Shown: positions 19,680-34,647, counted from the stretch's first letter. The stretch: 64,000 nucleotides of DNA from Nitrosomonadales bacterium (GCA_016208015.1 JACQYW010000007.1:41155-105154), one strand, 5' to 3'. Numbers and translations are program-made. Notes: a model not told the origin generated them from the letters alone.

Positions 19680-19706
19680 AAAAAAGCAGCCGAAGCTGCT
19701 TTTTTG
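19680..19706. terminator. Bidirectional terminator between the HD-GYP gene and atpC
   Basis: AAAAAAGCAGC-CGAA-GCTGCTTTTTTG forms a perfect stem with A-tract on one side and T-tract on the other. It sits between the convergent stops at 19656 (+) and 19729 (-), so it can end both transcripts. Confidence 0.88.
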
Positions 19707-19728
19707 TCTGATTCTGAAACGATATTGC

Positions 19729-20154
19729 TTAGTGCGCGTGCTTGCGTACTTGCTGGATCGCACGCAGTTGGGCGATGGCTTCCGCCAGTTCTGCCTGTGC
19801 TGCCGCGTAGTCGATGTCGGAAGTGCGGTTTTTGATCGCTTCTTCGGCCGCCTGCTTGGCTTCCAGCGCACGTGCTTCGTCCAGATCGGCGCCGCGGATC
19901 GCGGTGTCCGCCAGGATGGTGACGACGTTGGGCTGCACTTCCAGCATGCCGCCGGAAACGTAGATCAACTCTTCCTGTTCCTGGTCGGGACGCTTGATAC
20001 GCACCGCACCGGGTTTGATGCGGGTCATCAGGGCGGTGTGGCGCGGGTAGATACCCAGTTCGCCCATCTCGCCCGGTACCACGACGACTTCAGCAAGGCC
20101 GGAGAAGATCTGCTCCTCGGCGCTCACCACGTCCACATGTACGGTCATTGCCAT
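19729..20154 (-). CDS. atpC: ATP synthase F1 subunit epsilon
   Basis: The protein has 141 residues and is the last gene of the atp operon. The N-terminal beta-sandwich is recognised by [38 protein letters not shown] and [21 protein letters not shown] (read in pieces). The C-terminal two helices (residues ~90-135) are Ala-rich as usual. The subunit sits on the central stalk and inhibits ATP hydrolysis. An alternative start exists at the Met two codons later. Confidence 0.96.
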   Translation of the reverse strand: MAMTVHVDVVSAEEQIFSGLAEVVVVPGEMGELGIYPRHTALMTRIKPGAVRIKRPDQEQEELIYVSGGMLEVQPNVVTILADTAIRGADLDEARALEAKQAAEEAIKNRTSDIDYAAAQAELAEAIAQLRAIQQVRKHAH

Positions 20155-20171
20155 AATCGGCTCCTAAATTA

Positions 20172-21608
<1,437 letters not shown>

Positions 21609-21640
21609 CTAAATTAATTCTGAATTCGTGCCAACAATCG

Positions 21641-22507
21641 TTAGCCGATTGCCGCTGCGCCACCAACGATCTCCGAAATCTCTTTCGTGATCGCTGCCTG
21701 ACGCGCTTTGTTGTAAACCAGTTTGAGCTCGCCGATGACGCTCTTCGCGTTGTCGGAGGCGGCTTTCATCGCCACCATACGCGAGCTTTGCTCGGATGCC
21801 ATGTTCTCGACCACGGCCTGATACACCAGAGATTCGATGTAGCGCAGCAGCAGTTCGTCGATGACCTTCTTCGCGTCGGGCTCGTAGATGTAATCCCAGT
21901 TGCCTTCGCTCGTACCCAGCTGCTCACCGCTCAGCGGCAACAACTGTTCCACGCGCGGTTCCTGCTTCATCGTGTTGACGAAGTGGTTGTAGCTCAGGTA
22001 GATCGCGTCGATCTCGCCCGCGACGTAGGCATCCAGCATGGCTTTCACGGCACCGATCAATTTCTCGATGTGAGGTGTGTCGCCCAGGCCGGTCAGGTGC
22101 GACTGGACCTTGGCGCCGATGCGGTTCATGAAACCGAAACCCTTGTTGCCGATCGGGCAAACCATGAGACCCTTGCCCTGGCTTTCCCAGGTTTTCATCT
22201 CGCTCACAGCCAGACGCAGCAGGTTGGTGTTCAAACCACCGCACAAACCCTTGTCCGAAGTGACGACAATCAGACCGACGTTCTTGACGCTGTCGCGCTT
22301 GGCCAGGAATGCATGCTTGTATTCCGGATTGGCACGCGACAAGTGTGCGGCAACATTGCGGATCTTCTCGGCGTAGGGGCGAGCGGCACGCATGCGTTCC
22401 TGCGCTTTGCGCATCTTCGCCGCTGCCACCATTTCCATCGCACGCGTGATCTTGCGCGTATTCTCTACGCTCTTGATCTTGGTGCGGATCTCTTTACTGC
22501 CCGCCAT
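21641..22507 (-). CDS. atpG: ATP synthase F1 subunit gamma
   Basis: The protein has 288 residues and is the rotor shaft of F1. The long N-terminal helix starts [26 protein letters not shown], the middle contains [12 protein letters not shown], and the C-terminus is the partner helix with [19 protein letters not shown]. Order atpA-atpG-atpD is canonical. Confidence 0.97.
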   Translation of the reverse strand: MAGSKEIRTKIKSVENTRKITRAMEMVAAAKMRKAQERMRAARPYAEKIRNVAAHLSRANPEYKHAFLAKRDSVKNVGLIVVTSDKGLCGGLNTNLLRLAVSEMKTWESQGKGLMVCPIGNKGFGFMNRIGAKVQSHLTGLGDTPHIEKLIGAVKAMLDAYVAGEIDAIYLSYNHFVNTMKQEPRVEQLLPLSGEQLGTSEGNWDYIYEPDAKKVIDELLLRYIESLVYQAVVENMASEQSSRMVAMKAASDNAKSVIGELKLVYNKARQAAITKEISEIVGGAAAIG

Positions 22508-22520
22508 AACTCACCTCGAC

Positions 22521-24062
22521 TCAGTAGACTGCAGTTGCCTTGAAGGCTTCGATCGCGGCTGTCAACAATTTTTCGTTGTCTGCGGACAGGTCTTTGGTCG
22601 ACTCGATCGCGTCGAACAATTCCTTGTTCTTGGATGCGAGATAAGCGTGCAGTGCCGACTCGAACGCCAGTGCCTTGGCAACCGGCACGTCGTCGAAGTA
22701 GCCCTTGTTCACTGCGAACAGGGTGGACGCCATCTTGGAGATGGACAGCGGCGAGTACTGCAATTGCTTCATCAGTTCGGTCACCAGACGACCGCGCTCC
22801 AACTGTTTGCGGGTCGACTCGTCCAGGTCGGAAGCGAACTGCGCGAACGCAGCCAGTTCACGATACTGGGCCAGCGCCAGACGCACACCGCCACCCAGCT
22901 TCTTGATGACCTTGGTCTGCGCTGCACCACCCACGCGGGACACCGATACACCGGCGTTGATCGCGGGACGGATACCGGCGTTGAACAGGTCGGCTTCCAG
23001 GAAGATCTGGCCGTCGGTGATGGAGATCACGTTGGTCGGCACGAAGGCGGACACGTCACCTGCCTGTGTTTCGATAATCGGCAACGCGGTCAGCGAACCG
23101 GTCTTGCCTTTGACGGCGCCATTGGTGAACTTCTCGACGAATTCGGCGTTCACGCGGGCAGCGCGCTCCAGCAAACGGGAGTGCAGATAGAACACGTCGC
23201 CGGGGTAGGCTTCGCGGCCCGGCGGACGGCGCAGCAGCAGGGAGATCTGACGATACGCCCAGGCTTGCTTGGTCAAGTCGTCATAAACGATCAGTGCGTC
23301 TTCGCCGCGATCGCGGAAGTATTCGCCCATGGTGCAACCGGAGTACGGTGCCAGGAATTGCATTGCGGCGGAGTCGGAAGCGGTCGCGGCAACGACGATG
23401 GTGTATTCCAGCGCGCCGTGTTCTTCCAGTTTGCGCACCACGTTGGCAACGGTCGAAGCCTTTTGGCCGACGGCAACGTAGATACAGGTCATGTTCTGAC
23501 CCTTCTGGTTGATGATGGCGTCGACTGCAACAGCGGTCTTGCCGGTCTGGCGGTCGCCGATGATCAGTTCGCGCTGGCCGCGGCCGACCGGAACCATGGA
23601 GTCGATGGACTTCAGGCCGGTTTGCACGGGCTGGTCAACGGACTTACGGGCGATCACGCCGGGAGCGACCTTTTCGATCTTGTCGGTCATCTTGGCGTTG
23701 ACCGGGCCTTTGCCGTCGATGGGCTGGCCCAGCGCGTTCACTACGCGACCGCGCAGTTCCGGGCCGACCGGCACTTCGAGGATGCGGCCGGTACATTTGA
23801 CCGTGTCGCCTTCGGTGATGTGTTCGTATTCGCCCAGAATAACGGCGCCGACGGAGTCGCGCTCGAGGTTCAGCGCCAGACCGAAGGTGTTGCCGGGGAA
23901 TTCCAGCATCTCGCCCTGCATCACATCGGACAAGCCGTGCACGCGAACGATACCGTCGGTCACGCTGACCACCATACCTTCGGTGCGCGCCTGGGTCAGT
24001 GCTTCGAAGTTATCGATGCGACTGCGGATCAAATTGCTAATTTCGGAAGGGTTGAGCTTCAT
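22521..24062 (-). CDS. atpA: ATP synthase F1 subunit alpha
   Basis: The protein has 513 residues and is the non-catalytic nucleotide-binding subunit. It has [15 protein letters not shown] as P-loop and the N-terminal [16 protein letters not shown] helix that contacts delta. The signature [17 protein letters not shown] is present. Operon position is between atpH and atpG. Confidence 0.98.
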   Translation of the reverse strand: MKLNPSEISNLIRSRIDNFEALTQARTEGMVVSVTDGIVRVHGLSDVMQGEMLEFPGNTFGLALNLERDSVGAVILGEYEHITEGDTVKCTGRILEVPVGPELRGRVVNALGQPIDGKGPVNAKMTDKIEKVAPGVIARKSVDQPVQTGLKSIDSMVPVGRGQRELIIGDRQTGKTAVAVDAIINQKGQNMTCIYVAVGQKASTVANVVRKLEEHGALEYTIVVAATASDSAAMQFLAPYSGCTMGEYFRDRGEDALIVYDDLTKQAWAYRQISLLLRRPPGREAYPGDVFYLHSRLLERAARVNAEFVEKFTNGAVKGKTGSLTALPIIETQAGDVSAFVPTNVISITDGQIFLEADLFNAGIRPAINAGVSVSRVGGAAQTKVIKKLGGGVRLALAQYRELAAFAQFASDLDESTRKQLERGRLVTELMKQLQYSPLSISKMASTLFAVNKGYFDDVPVAKALAFESALHAYLASKNKELFDAIESTKDLSADNEKLLTAAIEAFKATAVY

Positions 24063-24092
24063 CTGGATTTCCTCATTCTTGATAATTCTTTA

Positions 24093-24626
24093 TCAGGCTA
24101 GCGCGTTCGCCATTTCACCGAGTCGGGTGCGTGCGGAACCGTCGATCACTTTGTCTCCGGCACGGATCACAACGCCACCCAGCAATTCTTTGTTGATCTG
24201 ACAGACCAGCTTGATCTCGCGACCCAGGCGCTTTTTCAGCGAGCTGACGATCTTGTCCTGTTGTGCAGCAGACAGTTCGAATGCAGAGTCCACCACCACG
24301 TTGACGGTCTTTTCCGCATCTGCCTTCAGCGCTTCGAACAATCCGGAGATCTCGGGCAGCACCAGCAGACGCTGGTTGTCGGCCAGGATGCGCACGAAGT
24401 TGCGCTGCTGCGCGCTGGCGTCTTTGCCGACCAGCGCTTCCATCAGGCCTTCGACCTGTTTCTTGGCAACGCGCGGATTGGTGACGACGGCGCGCACATC
24501 GGGATGATCGACCGCCCCGGCCAGAGACAGCAGCATCTCCGACCATGCCTTCAGGGCGTTCAGCTTTTGCGACTCGTCGAATGCCGCTTGGGCATACGGG
24601 CGTGCAGTGGTTATGGCTTCGGACAT
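24093..24626 (-). CDS. atpH: ATP synthase F1 subunit delta
   Basis: The protein has 177 residues. The OSCP/delta fold is recognised by an N-terminal ARPYAQAAFD motif and a C-terminal segment GREIKLVCQINKELLGGVVIRAGDKVIDGSARTRLGEM (split here for reading). It forms the peripheral-stalk cap on F1. Six bases separate it from atpF. Confidence 0.95.
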   Translation of the reverse strand: MSEAITTARPYAQAAFDESQKLNALKAWSEMLLSLAGAVDHPDVRAVVTNPRVAKKQVEGLMEALVGKDASAQQRNFVRILADNQRLLVLPEISGLFEALKADAEKTVNVVVDSAFELSAAQQDKIVSSLKKRLGREIKLVCQINKELLGGVVIRAGDKVIDGSARTRLGEMANALA

Positions 24627-24631
24627 GGCGT

Positions 24632-25102
24632 TCAGATTTCCGCGACGAGTTTGTCGAGCAGATCGTTATGTGCCTTGGCATCGATCTCGCGACCGAGGAT
24701 CTTGCCTGCGCCAGCCAGTGCGATTGCAGAGACCTGCGTGCGCAATTGCTCTTTGGCGCGGAACACTTCCTGGTCGATCTCGGCCTTGGCGCCGGCGACG
24801 ATACGGTCACCTTCCACCTTGGCCTGATTCTTGGCTTCTTCGACGATCTCGCTGGCGCGTTTTTCGCCATTGGTCACGATCTCGCCCGCCTTTTCCTTCG
24901 CTTCGCGCAGAATCTCTGCGGAACGCTTGGAAGCCAGCTCGAGGTCGTGCTTGGCACGCTCGGCATCAGCCAGTCCGTCGGCGATCTGCTTCTTGCGTGC
25001 GTCCAGCGCAGCCACGATGGGCGTCCAGACGAACTTCATGCAGAACCAGACGAACAGCGCGAACATGATCAGTTGGGCGAGAAGAGTTGCATTGATATTC
25101 AT
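24632..25102 (-). CDS. atpF: ATP synthase F0 subunit b
   Basis: The protein has 156 residues. There is one N-terminal membrane helix ([20 protein letters not shown]), with the typical FVWPPI-like turn as FVWTPI. A long charged coiled-coil follows (about 35-150). A b dimer forms the peripheral stalk linking subunit a to F1. Confidence 0.96.
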   Translation of the reverse strand: MNINATLLAQLIMFALFVWFCMKFVWTPIVAALDARKKQIADGLADAERAKHDLELASKRSAEILREAKEKAGEIVTNGEKRASEIVEEAKNQAKVEGDRIVAGAKAEIDQEVFRAKEQLRTQVSAIALAGAGKILGREIDAKAHNDLLDKLVAEI

Positions 25103-25143
25103 GCAAGCTACCTTTCTTAGTTAAGCGTTTCTTGTCGCGAGGA

Positions 25144-25416
<273 letters not shown>

Positions 25417-25432
25417 TTAATGAAACCGAAAA

Positions 25433-26813
<1,381 letters not shown>

Positions 26814-26814
26814 T

Positions 26815-27684
26815 TCAGCGTCCTTTTCTGAGTCCGCTGAGCAGTTCATCCAGATGGTCGTTACTGGAATATTCGATGACGAGTTTGCCACCGCCCTTGC
26901 TGTTGGACTTGATTTCCACCCGCGCACCCAAATGAGAACTCATCTCTTCCTGTAATTGCTGGGTGTCGCGGTCCACCTTGTGGGTCTTTTTGCCGGCTGC
27001 TGTTTTTTCCGGGGTCGCTTCCCCCTGTTGCTGCACCAGTTTTTCCGCCTCACGCACCGACAGGCCTTCGAGAATGATCTTGTTGGCCAGCAGCACCTGT
27101 TGCGCACCTTCTAGCGAGAGCAATGCGCGCGCATGGCCCATGTCCAGCGAACCTTCCATCAGCATGTCCTGCACGGCTTGCGGCAATTTGAGCAAGCGCA
27201 GCAGGTTACTGGCGGCACTGCGCGAGCGGCCCACTGCATCGGCGGCGGCCTGGTGCGTCATCTGGAATTCGTCGATCAGACGCTGGATGCCGATGGCTTC
27301 CTCCAGCGGGTTCAGGTCTTCGCGCTGAATGTTCTCGATCAGCGCCATCGCCAGTGCCGCATTGTCCGGCACCTTGCGCACAATGACCGGCACGATCTTC
27401 AACTCGGCCAACTGCGCCGCGCGCCACCGGCGTTCACCGGCAATAATCTCGTAGCCGCCCTCGGCGAGTTCGCGTGCCAATATCGGTTGCATCACACCCT
27501 GCACGCGGATCGAAGCCGCGAGTTCGTTCAGCGATGCTTCGTCCATGCGGCTGCGCGGCTGGTATTTGCCGGGCTTGAGTTGCTCGACTTTCAGATCGCG
27601 CAATACGTCGTTCTGCTTCGATGTGCTGCTACCGGAAAGCAGCGCGTCCAGGCCGCGTCCCAGTCCCTTGATCGGTTTTGCCAT
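26815..27684 (-). CDS. parB: Chromosome-partitioning protein ParB
   Basis: The protein has 289 residues. The CTP-binding/parS-loading region includes RDLKVEQLKPGKYQPR, GVMQPILARELAEGGYEIIAGERRWRAAQ and ALIENIQREDLNPLEEA. A helix-turn-helix (TQAAADAVGRSRSAASNLLRLL-like) and a C-terminal dimer domain follow. It loads at parS sites and spreads as a clamp. A perfect parS lies at 31063-31078 in the same cluster. Confidence 0.97.
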   Translation of the reverse strand: MAKPIKGLGRGLDALLSGSSTSKQNDVLRDLKVEQLKPGKYQPRSRMDEASLNELAASIRVQGVMQPILARELAEGGYEIIAGERRWRAAQLAELKIVPVIVRKVPDNAALAMALIENIQREDLNPLEEAIGIQRLIDEFQMTHQAAADAVGRSRSAASNLLRLLKLPQAVQDMLMEGSLDMGHARALLSLEGAQQVLLANKIILEGLSVREAEKLVQQQGEATPEKTAAGKKTHKVDRDTQQLQEEMSSHLGARVEIKSNSKGGGKLVIEYSSNDHLDELLSGLRKGR

Positions 27685-27706
27685 GATTTTCCCTTATTGA
27701 AACTTG

Positions 27707-28486
27707 TTATGCCGCGACCTGCGCCGTCGAGTTGTTGAGCATCTCGCCCGCCAAGGCCAGATAAGCCAGCGTCCCCTTGGATTGGCTATCGTGGTACAGC
27801 GCCGGGATGCCGAAGCTGGGCGCCTCGGCCAGACGCACGTTGCGCGGGATGACGGTGCGGTAGACCTTGTCGCCGAAGTGTTGCTGCAATTGGTCTGAAA
27901 CTTGTTGCGCTAATGCGTTGCGCGGGTCAAACATGGTGCGCAGCAGGCCTTCGATCTCCAGATCCGGATTCAGATTCTCGCGTACTTTGCGGATGGTGTT
28001 GACTAGGTCGCTCAAGCCTTCCAGCGCATAGTATTCGCACTGCATCGGGATCATCACCGACTTGGCGGCACACAATCCGTTCAGCGTGAGCAGGTTCAAT
28101 GCAGGCGGGCAATCGACCAGGATGTAATCGTATTCGTTCAAGTACGGAGCCAGTTCTTCCTTCAGGCGCATCTCGCGGCCTTCCACTTCCACCAGTTCGA
28201 TCTCGGCACCAGCCAATTCGCGGTTGGCGGGCAACACGTCATATTTACACGATTCCGATTTGATGCGCGCTTCGGCGATGGTCTTCTCGCCCAGCAGCAC
28301 GTCGTAGACTGTCGCTTCCAGATCAGCCTTGTTGATGCCGCTGCCCATGGTGGCGTTGCCCTGCGGATCGAGGTCGATCAGCAGCACTCGCTGTTTCGCC
28401 GCACCCAGGCTGGCCGCAAGGTTGACGGTGGTTGTGGTCTTGCCCACGCCGCCTTTTTGATTGGTGATCGCCAAAATCTTGCTCAT
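27707..28486 (-). CDS. parA: Chromosome-partitioning ATPase ParA (Soj)
   Basis: The protein has 259 residues. The deviant Walker A is NQKGGVGKTTTTVNLAASLG, with LIDLDPQGNATMG and ILVDCPPALNLLTLN as further ATPase motifs. With ParB it moves origin regions apart and, in several bacteria, regulates DnaA. It overlaps rsmG by four bases upstream and precedes parB, the standard gidA-gidB-parA-parB order. Confidence 0.97.
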   Translation of the reverse strand: MSKILAITNQKGGVGKTTTTVNLAASLGAAKQRVLLIDLDPQGNATMGSGINKADLEATVYDVLLGEKTIAEARIKSESCKYDVLPANRELAGAEIELVEVEGREMRLKEELAPYLNEYDYILVDCPPALNLLTLNGLCAAKSVMIPMQCEYYALEGLSDLVNTIRKVRENLNPDLEIEGLLRTMFDPRNALAQQVSDQLQQHFGDKVYRTVIPRNVRLAEAPSFGIPALYHDSQSKGTLAYLALAGEMLNNSTAQVAA

Positions 28487-29106
28487 TTTTTTACCCCCAA
28501 CACGACCAGACTGCGGGCCGCTTCTAGTTTAGGAACATGCAACGTAATTACCTTTTCAACTTCTATTCCTGCGGGCAGCTTGGTCAGTTCCTGCTCCGGC
28601 ATCCCCTTCATGGCCGCCCAACGACCGCCGTCTGCCAACAGATGCTGCGTCAGCGAGACAAAATCAGCTACTTCGGCAAATGCGCGGGAAATAATCCCGT
28701 CGAACTTCTGTTCCGTTTGCCATTGCTCCACTCTTCCGCAACGGACTTCCACGTTGCGCATTCCCAGTTCGATGGCAGCTTGCTGCACGAAGCCGGTCTT
28801 TTTGCTGTTGCTGTCCATCAAGGTGAACGACCACTCCGGTCGCATCACCGCCAGCACCAGTCCAGGCAAACCGCCGCCGCAACCCACGTCCAGCCAGCGT
28901 TGTGGCCACAGATGCGGCAGCACCGCGAGGCTATCGAGCAAGTGGTTACTCACCATCTGTTCCTGCTGGCGAACCGCGGTCAGGTTGTACACCGCGTTCC
29001 ACTTGTGCAGCAGCGCCAGATAATCCAGCAGTTTCGCCTGCTTTTCCGGCGTGACATCCAGCCCCATCTGGGCGATACCCGCCGCCAGTTCTTTTTCCAG
29101 ACTCAT
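28483..29106 (-). CDS. rsmG: 16S rRNA m7G527 methyltransferase RsmG (GidB)
   Basis: The protein has 207 residues. The SAM loop [33 protein letters not shown] and the C-terminal LGVKK are typical of RsmG. It methylates G527 in the 530 loop of 16S rRNA; loss gives low-level streptomycin resistance in several species. Its start overlaps the mnmG stop and its stop overlaps the parA start, each by four bases. Confidence 0.96.
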   Translation of the reverse strand: MSLEKELAAGIAQMGLDVTPEKQAKLLDYLALLHKWNAVYNLTAVRQQEQMVSNHLLDSLAVLPHLWPQRWLDVGCGGGLPGLVLAVMRPEWSFTLMDSNSKKTGFVQQAAIELGMRNVEVRCGRVEQWQTEQKFDGIISRAFAEVADFVSLTQHLLADGGRWAAMKGMPEQELTKLPAGIEVEKVITLHVPKLEAARSLVVLGVKK

Positions 29107-30989
29107 GCCGCTTTATCTTGTTTGAAGCCCCGCTTCAGATGCACCAGCAACAGGGAGATCGCCGCCGGGGTCACACCCGAGATGCGCGCGGCCTGGCCCA
29201 ATGTCTGCGGTTTATGCTGGTTCAGCTTCTGGCGCACTTCGATGGACAGACCGCGCACGACCGTGTAATCCATGTCCAGCGGCAACTCGGTCGTTTCATA
29301 GCCTTCCTGGCGCGCGATCTCATCGCGTTGGCGTTCGATGTAGCCGTGGTACTTGGCCAGTATCTCGACCTGTTCGGCCACGCTCGCCGCTTCGGCGTTG
29401 TGCATGCCCGGCAAGGTCATCAAGGATTCATATGTCACTTCGGGACGGCGCAACAGGTCGTACAGGGAATACTCACGCTCGATCTCCTTGCCCAGCACAC
29501 GTTCGGCATCGGCCTTGTCCAGCATGCGCGGATTCACCCAGGTCGATTTCAGCCGCTCCAGTTCGCGCGCGATCTTTTCGCGCTTCGCTTCGAAAGCCTG
29601 CCAGCGCACGTCATCCACCAGACCCAGCCTGCGGCCGGTCTCGGTCAGGCGCATATCGGCGTTGTCTTCGCGCAATTGCAGACGATATTCCGCGCGGCTG
29701 GTGAACATGCGGTACGGCTCGGAAACGCCGCGCGTGATCAGATCATCAACCAGCACGCCGAGATAGGCTTCGTCGCGGCGCGGGCACCAGGTTTCTTTAT
29801 CCTGCGCTCGCAGCGCGGCGTTCGCTCCGGCCAACAGGCCTTGCGCTGCCGCTTCTTCGTAGCCGGTGGTGCCGTTGATCTGTCCGGCCAGGAACAGGCC
29901 GGATATCGTTTTGCTTTCGAGCGACATCTTCAAGCCGCACGGATCGAAGTAATCGTATTCGATGGCATAGCCTGGGCGCGTGATGTGCGCGTTCTCCAGT
30001 CCCTTGATCGAGCGCACCAGCGCGAGTTGCGTATCGTAGGAAAGGCTGGTTGAAATGCCGTTCGGGTAGATCTCGTGTGTGCTCAGCCCTTCCGGCTCGA
30101 GGAATATCTGGTGCGAATCCTTGCCCGCAAAGCGCGTGATCTTGTCTTCGATGGAAGGACAATAGCGAGGGCCCACTCCCTCTATGACTCCCGTGAACAA
30201 AGGAGAATCACCCAAACCGTTGCGGATGATCTCGTGAGTGCGGGCATTGGTCTGGGTCACCCAGCAGGGCATTTGGCGCGGGTGCTGCTCCGCGCGGCCC
30301 ATGAAAGAGAACACCGGAACCGGCGTATCGCCGTGCTGTTCCTGCATCACGGAAAAGTCGATGCTGCGACCGTCGATGCGCGGCGGCGTCCCGGTCTTCA
30401 GGCGTCCGGTCGGCATGCCCAATTCGCGCAGATTTTTTGCCAGACCGATTGAAGGCGGGTCGCCTGCCCGCCCGGCGGGATAATTGCTCAGACCGACATG
30501 CACCAGTCCGGCCAGGAAAGTCCCGGTCGTAAGCACTACAGTCTTGGCGTAATAAGTCAGGCCGAGCTGGGTCTGCACGCCGACGATTCGTCCCTGCTCC
30601 AGCAGCAGTTTTTCTACGGGTTGCTGAAACAGACTGAGATTAGGCTGATTCTCCAGGCGCTTGCGGATCGCCTGTTTGTAGAGCGCGCGGTCGGCCTGAG
30701 CGCGCGTCGCGCGTACCGCTGGGCCTTTGGACGCGTTCAGGATGCGGAACTGGATGCCACCTTCGTCCGTCGCGGCGGCCATGGCACCGCCAAGCGCATC
30801 CAACTCCTTGACTAAATGTCCTTTTCCGATGCCGCCGATGGAGGGATTGCAGGACATCACGCCCAGCGTTTCGATGTTGTGGGTGAGCAACAGCGTGGCG
30901 CAACCCGCGCGAGCGCTGGCCAGCGCGGCTTCCGTTCCCGCATGACCGCCACCGATCACGATGACATCGAATTGTTTCGGGTCGCGCAT
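29103..30989 (-). CDS. mnmG: tRNA uridine-5-carboxymethylaminomethyl synthesis enzyme MnmG (GidA)
   Basis: The protein has 628 residues. The FAD-binding N-terminus is [20 protein letters not shown], followed by [18 protein letters not shown] and [17 protein letters not shown], all diagnostic. With MnmE it modifies U34 of several tRNAs. It is the first gene of the mnmG-rsmG-parA-parB-atp block transcribed leftward, with a parS site in the gap upstream. Confidence 0.98.
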   Translation of the reverse strand: MRDPKQFDVIVIGGGHAGTEAALASARAGCATLLLTHNIETLGVMSCNPSIGGIGKGHLVKELDALGGAMAAATDEGGIQFRILNASKGPAVRATRAQADRALYKQAIRKRLENQPNLSLFQQPVEKLLLEQGRIVGVQTQLGLTYYAKTVVLTTGTFLAGLVHVGLSNYPAGRAGDPPSIGLAKNLRELGMPTGRLKTGTPPRIDGRSIDFSVMQEQHGDTPVPVFSFMGRAEQHPRQMPCWVTQTNARTHEIIRNGLGDSPLFTGVIEGVGPRYCPSIEDKITRFAGKDSHQIFLEPEGLSTHEIYPNGISTSLSYDTQLALVRSIKGLENAHITRPGYAIEYDYFDPCGLKMSLESKTISGLFLAGQINGTTGYEEAAAQGLLAGANAALRAQDKETWCPRRDEAYLGVLVDDLITRGVSEPYRMFTSRAEYRLQLREDNADMRLTETGRRLGLVDDVRWQAFEAKREKIARELERLKSTWVNPRMLDKADAERVLGKEIEREYSLYDLLRRPEVTYESLMTLPGMHNAEAASVAEQVEILAKYHGYIERQRDEIARQEGYETTELPLDMDYTVVRGLSIEVRQKLNQHKPQTLGQAARISGVTPAAISLLLVHLKRGFKQDKAA

Positions 30990-31062
30990 TCGTCACTACC
31001 AAAATGAGGACGCGCATCATAACTCAAAAGATAAATCCGACGAAAACTAAAGCACGCCAATA

Positions 31063-31078
31063 TGTTTCACGTGAAACA
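31063..31078. promoter_or_regulatory. parS centromere site (perfect 16-bp palindrome)
   Basis: TGTTTCACGTGAAACA is the exact consensus parS bound by ParB. It lies in the short gap between mnmE and mnmG, about 3.4 kb from parB and near dnaA. This is the expected origin-proximal placement. Confidence 0.95.
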
Positions 31079-31086
31079 TATTTTGG

Positions 31087-32430
31087 CTATTTTCCGATGC
31101 AAAAACGGCTGAATATCTCGCCCAGCAGGTCGTCTGCTGTGAATTCGCCTGTGATGCTGTTGAGCGCCTCCTGTGCTTGACGCAATTCTTCGGCAAAAAG
31201 CTCAGGGCGATCTAGTTGTTGTTCGGACTCGGCCAGGTGCCGCCCGGCACTCGCAAGTGCTTCCAGATGACGTGCCCGCGCCATGAAAACGCCGGTCTCC
31301 TGATGCCAGCCTATGGTTTCCAGCAGTTTTTCTTCCAGCAATTGCATGCCCGTGCCGGTCTTTGCCGAAAGGTAAAGATGCGCCTCTTCCCCGTGCATCT
31401 CGATACCGGGCTGATGACCGCTCAGGTCGACCTTGTTGTGCAGGTACAGGCGCGGCGTCTTGGCGGGCAATTGCGCCAGTACCGCCTGATGTTCCGGTTC
31501 TGCGCTTGGCTGCGATTCATCCAGCAACACCAGCACCACATCGGCACGCGTCAGCGCCTGTTGGGTGCGGGCGATGCCCATCTGCTCGACCACATCGGTG
31601 GTATCGCGCAATCCGGCGGTATCGATCAGATGCAATGGCACACCGCGAACTTGCATGGATTGGCGTATCGAATCGCGTGTGGTACCCGGAATCTCGCTCA
31701 CCAACGCGATCTCTTCACCCGCAAAGCGGTTGAGCAGGCTGGATTTGCCGGCATTGGGCGCCCCGACCAGCACGACTTGGGCACCTTCGCGCAGGATGCT
31801 GCCCTGCTTCGCCAACCCTTCGATGTGGGCCAGTTTTCCCCTCAAGGCCGCGAGTTTGCTGGCGCAGAGCTGCCGGTCGCTGGTTTCGATCTCTTCTTCG
31901 GGAAAATCCAGCGTCGCCTCGACCAGCATGCGCAAGTCGATGAGCAGAGAAACTGCGCCGTGGATCGCGACCGAAAACTCGCCTTGCAGCGAGCGCATGG
32001 CGCTGCGGGCCGCCTGTTCGGTGGTGGCATCGATGAGATCGGCCACGCTTTCCGCCTGGGCCAGATCCATCTTGTCGTTAAGGAAGGCGCGCTGGGTGAA
32101 TTCACCCGGCTGGGCCAGCCTCGCTCCAAGTTCCAGACAGCGATGCAGCACGGATTGCAGTACGGCAGGTCCCCCGTGGCCTTGAAGCTCCAGCACCTCT
32201 TCGCCGGTGTACGAGTTGGGCGCGGGAAAGAACAGGGCGATGCCTTGGTCCAGTGTGCTGCCATCTGCAGACTGGAAGGGGGTATAAGTTGCAAGCCTGG
32301 GGGTGAGTTGGCGTCCGGTCAGTGCTGTAGCCATTACAGCCAAGCCCTGCCCGGATACCCTGACCACGCCGATGCCTCCGCGCCCGGGGGCGGTGGCGAT
32401 CGCCGCGATATTGTCAGGCCTTGGCGCCAC
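31087..32430 (-). CDS. mnmE: tRNA modification GTPase MnmE (TrmE)
   Basis: The protein has 447 residues. The N-terminal tetrahydrofolate domain starts [22 protein letters not shown]. The internal G domain has [25 protein letters not shown] and DTAGLRDT, and the C-terminus is the catalytic FCIGK. It partners MnmG in cmnm5U34 synthesis. It overlaps the end of yidC by 17 bases. Confidence 0.98.
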   Translation of the reverse strand: MAPRPDNIAAIATAPGRGGIGVVRVSGQGLAVMATALTGRQLTPRLATYTPFQSADGSTLDQGIALFFPAPNSYTGEEVLELQGHGGPAVLQSVLHRCLELGARLAQPGEFTQRAFLNDKMDLAQAESVADLIDATTEQAARSAMRSLQGEFSVAIHGAVSLLIDLRMLVEATLDFPEEEIETSDRQLCASKLAALRGKLAHIEGLAKQGSILREGAQVVLVGAPNAGKSSLLNRFAGEEIALVSEIPGTTRDSIRQSMQVRGVPLHLIDTAGLRDTTDVVEQMGIARTQQALTRADVVLVLLDESQPSAEPEHQAVLAQLPAKTPRLYLHNKVDLSGHQPGIEMHGEEAHLYLSAKTGTGMQLLEEKLLETIGWHQETGVFMARARHLEALASAGRHLAESEQQLDRPELFAEELRQAQEALNSITGEFTADDLLGEIFSRFCIGK

Positions 32431-34051
32431 CTTTGCGCGCAGCGTCAGTGCCGCGATTGATATACCACTGTTGAGCGATGGAAAGGATGTTGTTCACGAT
32501 GGAATACAGCACCAGCCCGGCCGGGAAGAAGAAGAAAACCACGCTGAACGCGATCGGCATGATTTGCATGAGCTTGGCCTGCAGAGGATCCGGCGGCACG
32601 GGATTGAGCTTGGTCTGGATCAGCATGCTGACGCCCATGATGATGGGCATGACGTAATAGGGATCGGTCGCCGACAGGTCGGTGATCCAGCCGAAGAACG
32701 GCGCATGGCGCAGCTCGACGCTCGACAGGATGGCCCAGTACAGCGCGATGAACACCGGGATCTGGATCAACACAGGCAGACAGCCGCCCAGCGGGTTGAT
32801 CTTTTCGGTCTTGTACAGATCCATCATGGCCTTGTTCAGGCGTTCGCGGTCGTCGCCATACTGCTTCTTGATCTGTTCCAGCTTGGGTGCGACTACACGC
32901 ATTTTGGCCATGGAGCGGTAGCTGGCAGCCGACAGCGGGAAGAACGCCAGTTTGATCAGGATGGTGAGCAGGACGATCGCCACACCCCAGTTGTTCACCC
33001 AGTCGTTGATGTGCGACATCAACCAGAACAATGGGGTAGCGAAGATGGTCAGCCAGCCGTAATCCACTGATAAGCCCAGCCCAGGGGCGATCTCGTCCAG
33101 CTTGGATTGCGCCGGGCCCATGTAGAGCTGGGTGGAAAGGCGCGCGGTCTGGCCCGGCTCGATGCTGGCGATCGGCAGGATCACACCAGCAGAGTAGAGG
33201 TTAGCATCCAGTTTCTTGGTGTAGAACTCGCGCGGGCCTTTGACGGCAGGCAACCAGGCAGCCACGAAATAGTGCTGCAGCATGCCGATCCAGCCGTTGT
33301 CCGGGTTGGCCGGAAGGGTGACCTTGCCCTTTTCGATGCTGGAGAACTCGATCTTCTGGAACTTCTCCAGATCGGTATAGACCGCCGGACCGGTATAGGT
33401 CGGAACGAAGGTGGATTCGCCTGCCGCCGCAGTTGTATCGCGTACGAACTGGAAATAGGCGGAAGGGGTCAGTTCGGTTTTGCTCTTGTTCTCGATCTCG
33501 TAGCTCACATCCACCAGATAGCTGCCACGATGGAAGGTGTACACCTTGGTCACGCTCACAGTGGCCGTTCCGGCTGCCGTCAAGCGCACTTCCAGCGTGT
33601 CCTTGCCGTCTGCCAGTTGGAAATCTTCGGCCTGCGCAGTGAACTCCGCATTGTGGGTGGGCAGATCCTTTCCCAGCAAGCCGGATTGGGCCAGGTAAGT
33701 GTGCGTACCATCCTGCTGCAACAGGGTGATGGGCTTGCTTTTATCTTCGGCATCGCGATGCTGCACCAGATCCAGGTGCTGCAGGTTGCCACCCGCCGTA
33801 TTGATCTCGACGTGCAGTGTATCTGTCGTTACAACGATCTTATTCCCGGCTGGCGCTGCCTTGCTCTCGATTGGTGCGACTGCCTCTGCGGCAGGGCTGG
33901 CTTGAACGGACGCTGTCGGGACTGACGGATCTTTCTGGGTTTCGGCGGCCACTGGCGGCGCCGGCGGCGCGTTGTGGCGTAGCCACTCGTTCCACAAGAC
34001 GACCAGAGAGAAAGAGAAGATAAGAACCAGAAACAGCCGTTGGAAACCCAT
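32414..34051 (-). CDS. yidC: Membrane protein insertase YidC
   Basis: The protein has 545 residues. An N-terminal membrane anchor (about 5-23) is followed by a large periplasmic domain (about 60-340) and a five-helix insertase core (about 345-530) with [16 protein letters not shown] and [19 protein letters not shown]. Gram-negative length and domain order are normal. It inserts F0 c, among others. It follows rnpA-yidD in the usual origin cluster. Confidence 0.97.
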   Translation of the reverse strand: MGFQRLFLVLIFSFSLVVLWNEWLRHNAPPAPPVAAETQKDPSVPTASVQASPAAEAVAPIESKAAPAGNKIVVTTDTLHVEINTAGGNLQHLDLVQHRDAEDKSKPITLLQQDGTHTYLAQSGLLGKDLPTHNAEFTAQAEDFQLADGKDTLEVRLTAAGTATVSVTKVYTFHRGSYLVDVSYEIENKSKTELTPSAYFQFVRDTTAAAGESTFVPTYTGPAVYTDLEKFQKIEFSSIEKGKVTLPANPDNGWIGMLQHYFVAAWLPAVKGPREFYTKKLDANLYSAGVILPIASIEPGQTARLSTQLYMGPAQSKLDEIAPGLGLSVDYGWLTIFATPLFWLMSHINDWVNNWGVAIVLLTILIKLAFFPLSAASYRSMAKMRVVAPKLEQIKKQYGDDRERLNKAMMDLYKTEKINPLGGCLPVLIQIPVFIALYWAILSSVELRHAPFFGWITDLSATDPYYVMPIIMGVSMLIQTKLNPVPPDPLQAKLMQIMPIAFSVVFFFFPAGLVLYSIVNNILSIAQQWYINRGTDAARKGGAKA

Positions 34052-34075
34052 TGCAAAATCACCTGTTTTTCTTAA

Positions 34076-34285
34076 TCAAGGGACAGGATCGTATCCGCCC
34101 GGATGCCATGGGTTGCAACGCGCAACCCGCCTGATGGTAAGCCAAAAACCCTTTAGCGCGCCATATTTGGAGATCGCTTCAATGGAATACTGGGAGCAGG
34201 AAGGGTGAAAACGGCAAGTAGGGGGCAGCAGCGGACGTATCAGCCACTGATATCCCTTTACCAGCAATAACAGCAATTGCTTCAT
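34076..34285 (-). CDS. yidD: Membrane protein insertion efficiency factor YidD
   Basis: The protein has 69 residues. [51 protein letters not shown] (read in parts) are the conserved blocks of the YidD family, with three cysteines C24, C30 and C57. It lies between rnpA and yidC, overlapping the rnpA stop by four bases. Confidence 0.95.
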   Translation of the reverse strand: MKQLLLLLVKGYQWLIRPLLPPTCRFHPSCSQYSIEAISKYGALKGFWLTIRRVARCNPWHPGGYDPVP

Positions 34286-34647
34286 CCGTTCACCGCAAGG
34301 ATTTTCCTGAGCGCATCGTTCAATGCCTTGCCAGCCTCAAGCCGCTCTGTCTTGCCCAGTTGTTTGCGCAATCTGACCACGATATCGCGACTCAAACCGA
34401 ACCTGGAAATAGCCCGAAACTGCTCTCGAATCAATCTCTTGATACGATTCCGACCAACTGCGGTCGGCACCACGCGTTTGCTGACGGTGACGCCCAAACG
34501 AGCGTGTCCTGCCTTACCGTCTTCCCAATGGATCGCAAACCAACTGGTGGTTTGCGCCCGTTTTTGAAGTATTTGCGAGAATCCTTCCCGGCGCCCCAAG
34601 CGGTAACGCCGAGGAAAAGTCTGAACTTTTTCCGGATTACACGCCAA
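34282..34647 (-). CDS. rnpA: Ribonuclease P protein component
   Basis: The protein has 121 residues. [44 protein letters not shown] (in parts) is the RNR-type motif that contacts the RNase P RNA. The only start giving the full N-terminus is TTG at 34647, which lies inside the end of rpmH (11-bp overlap), as in other bacteria with nested rpmH/rnpA signals. Confidence 0.94.
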   Translation of the reverse strand: MACNPEKVQTFPRRYRLGRREGFSQILQKRAQTTSWFAIHWEDGKAGHARLGVTVSKRVVPTAVGRNRIKRLIREQFRAISRFGLSRDIVVRLRKQLGKTERLEAGKALNDALRKILAVNG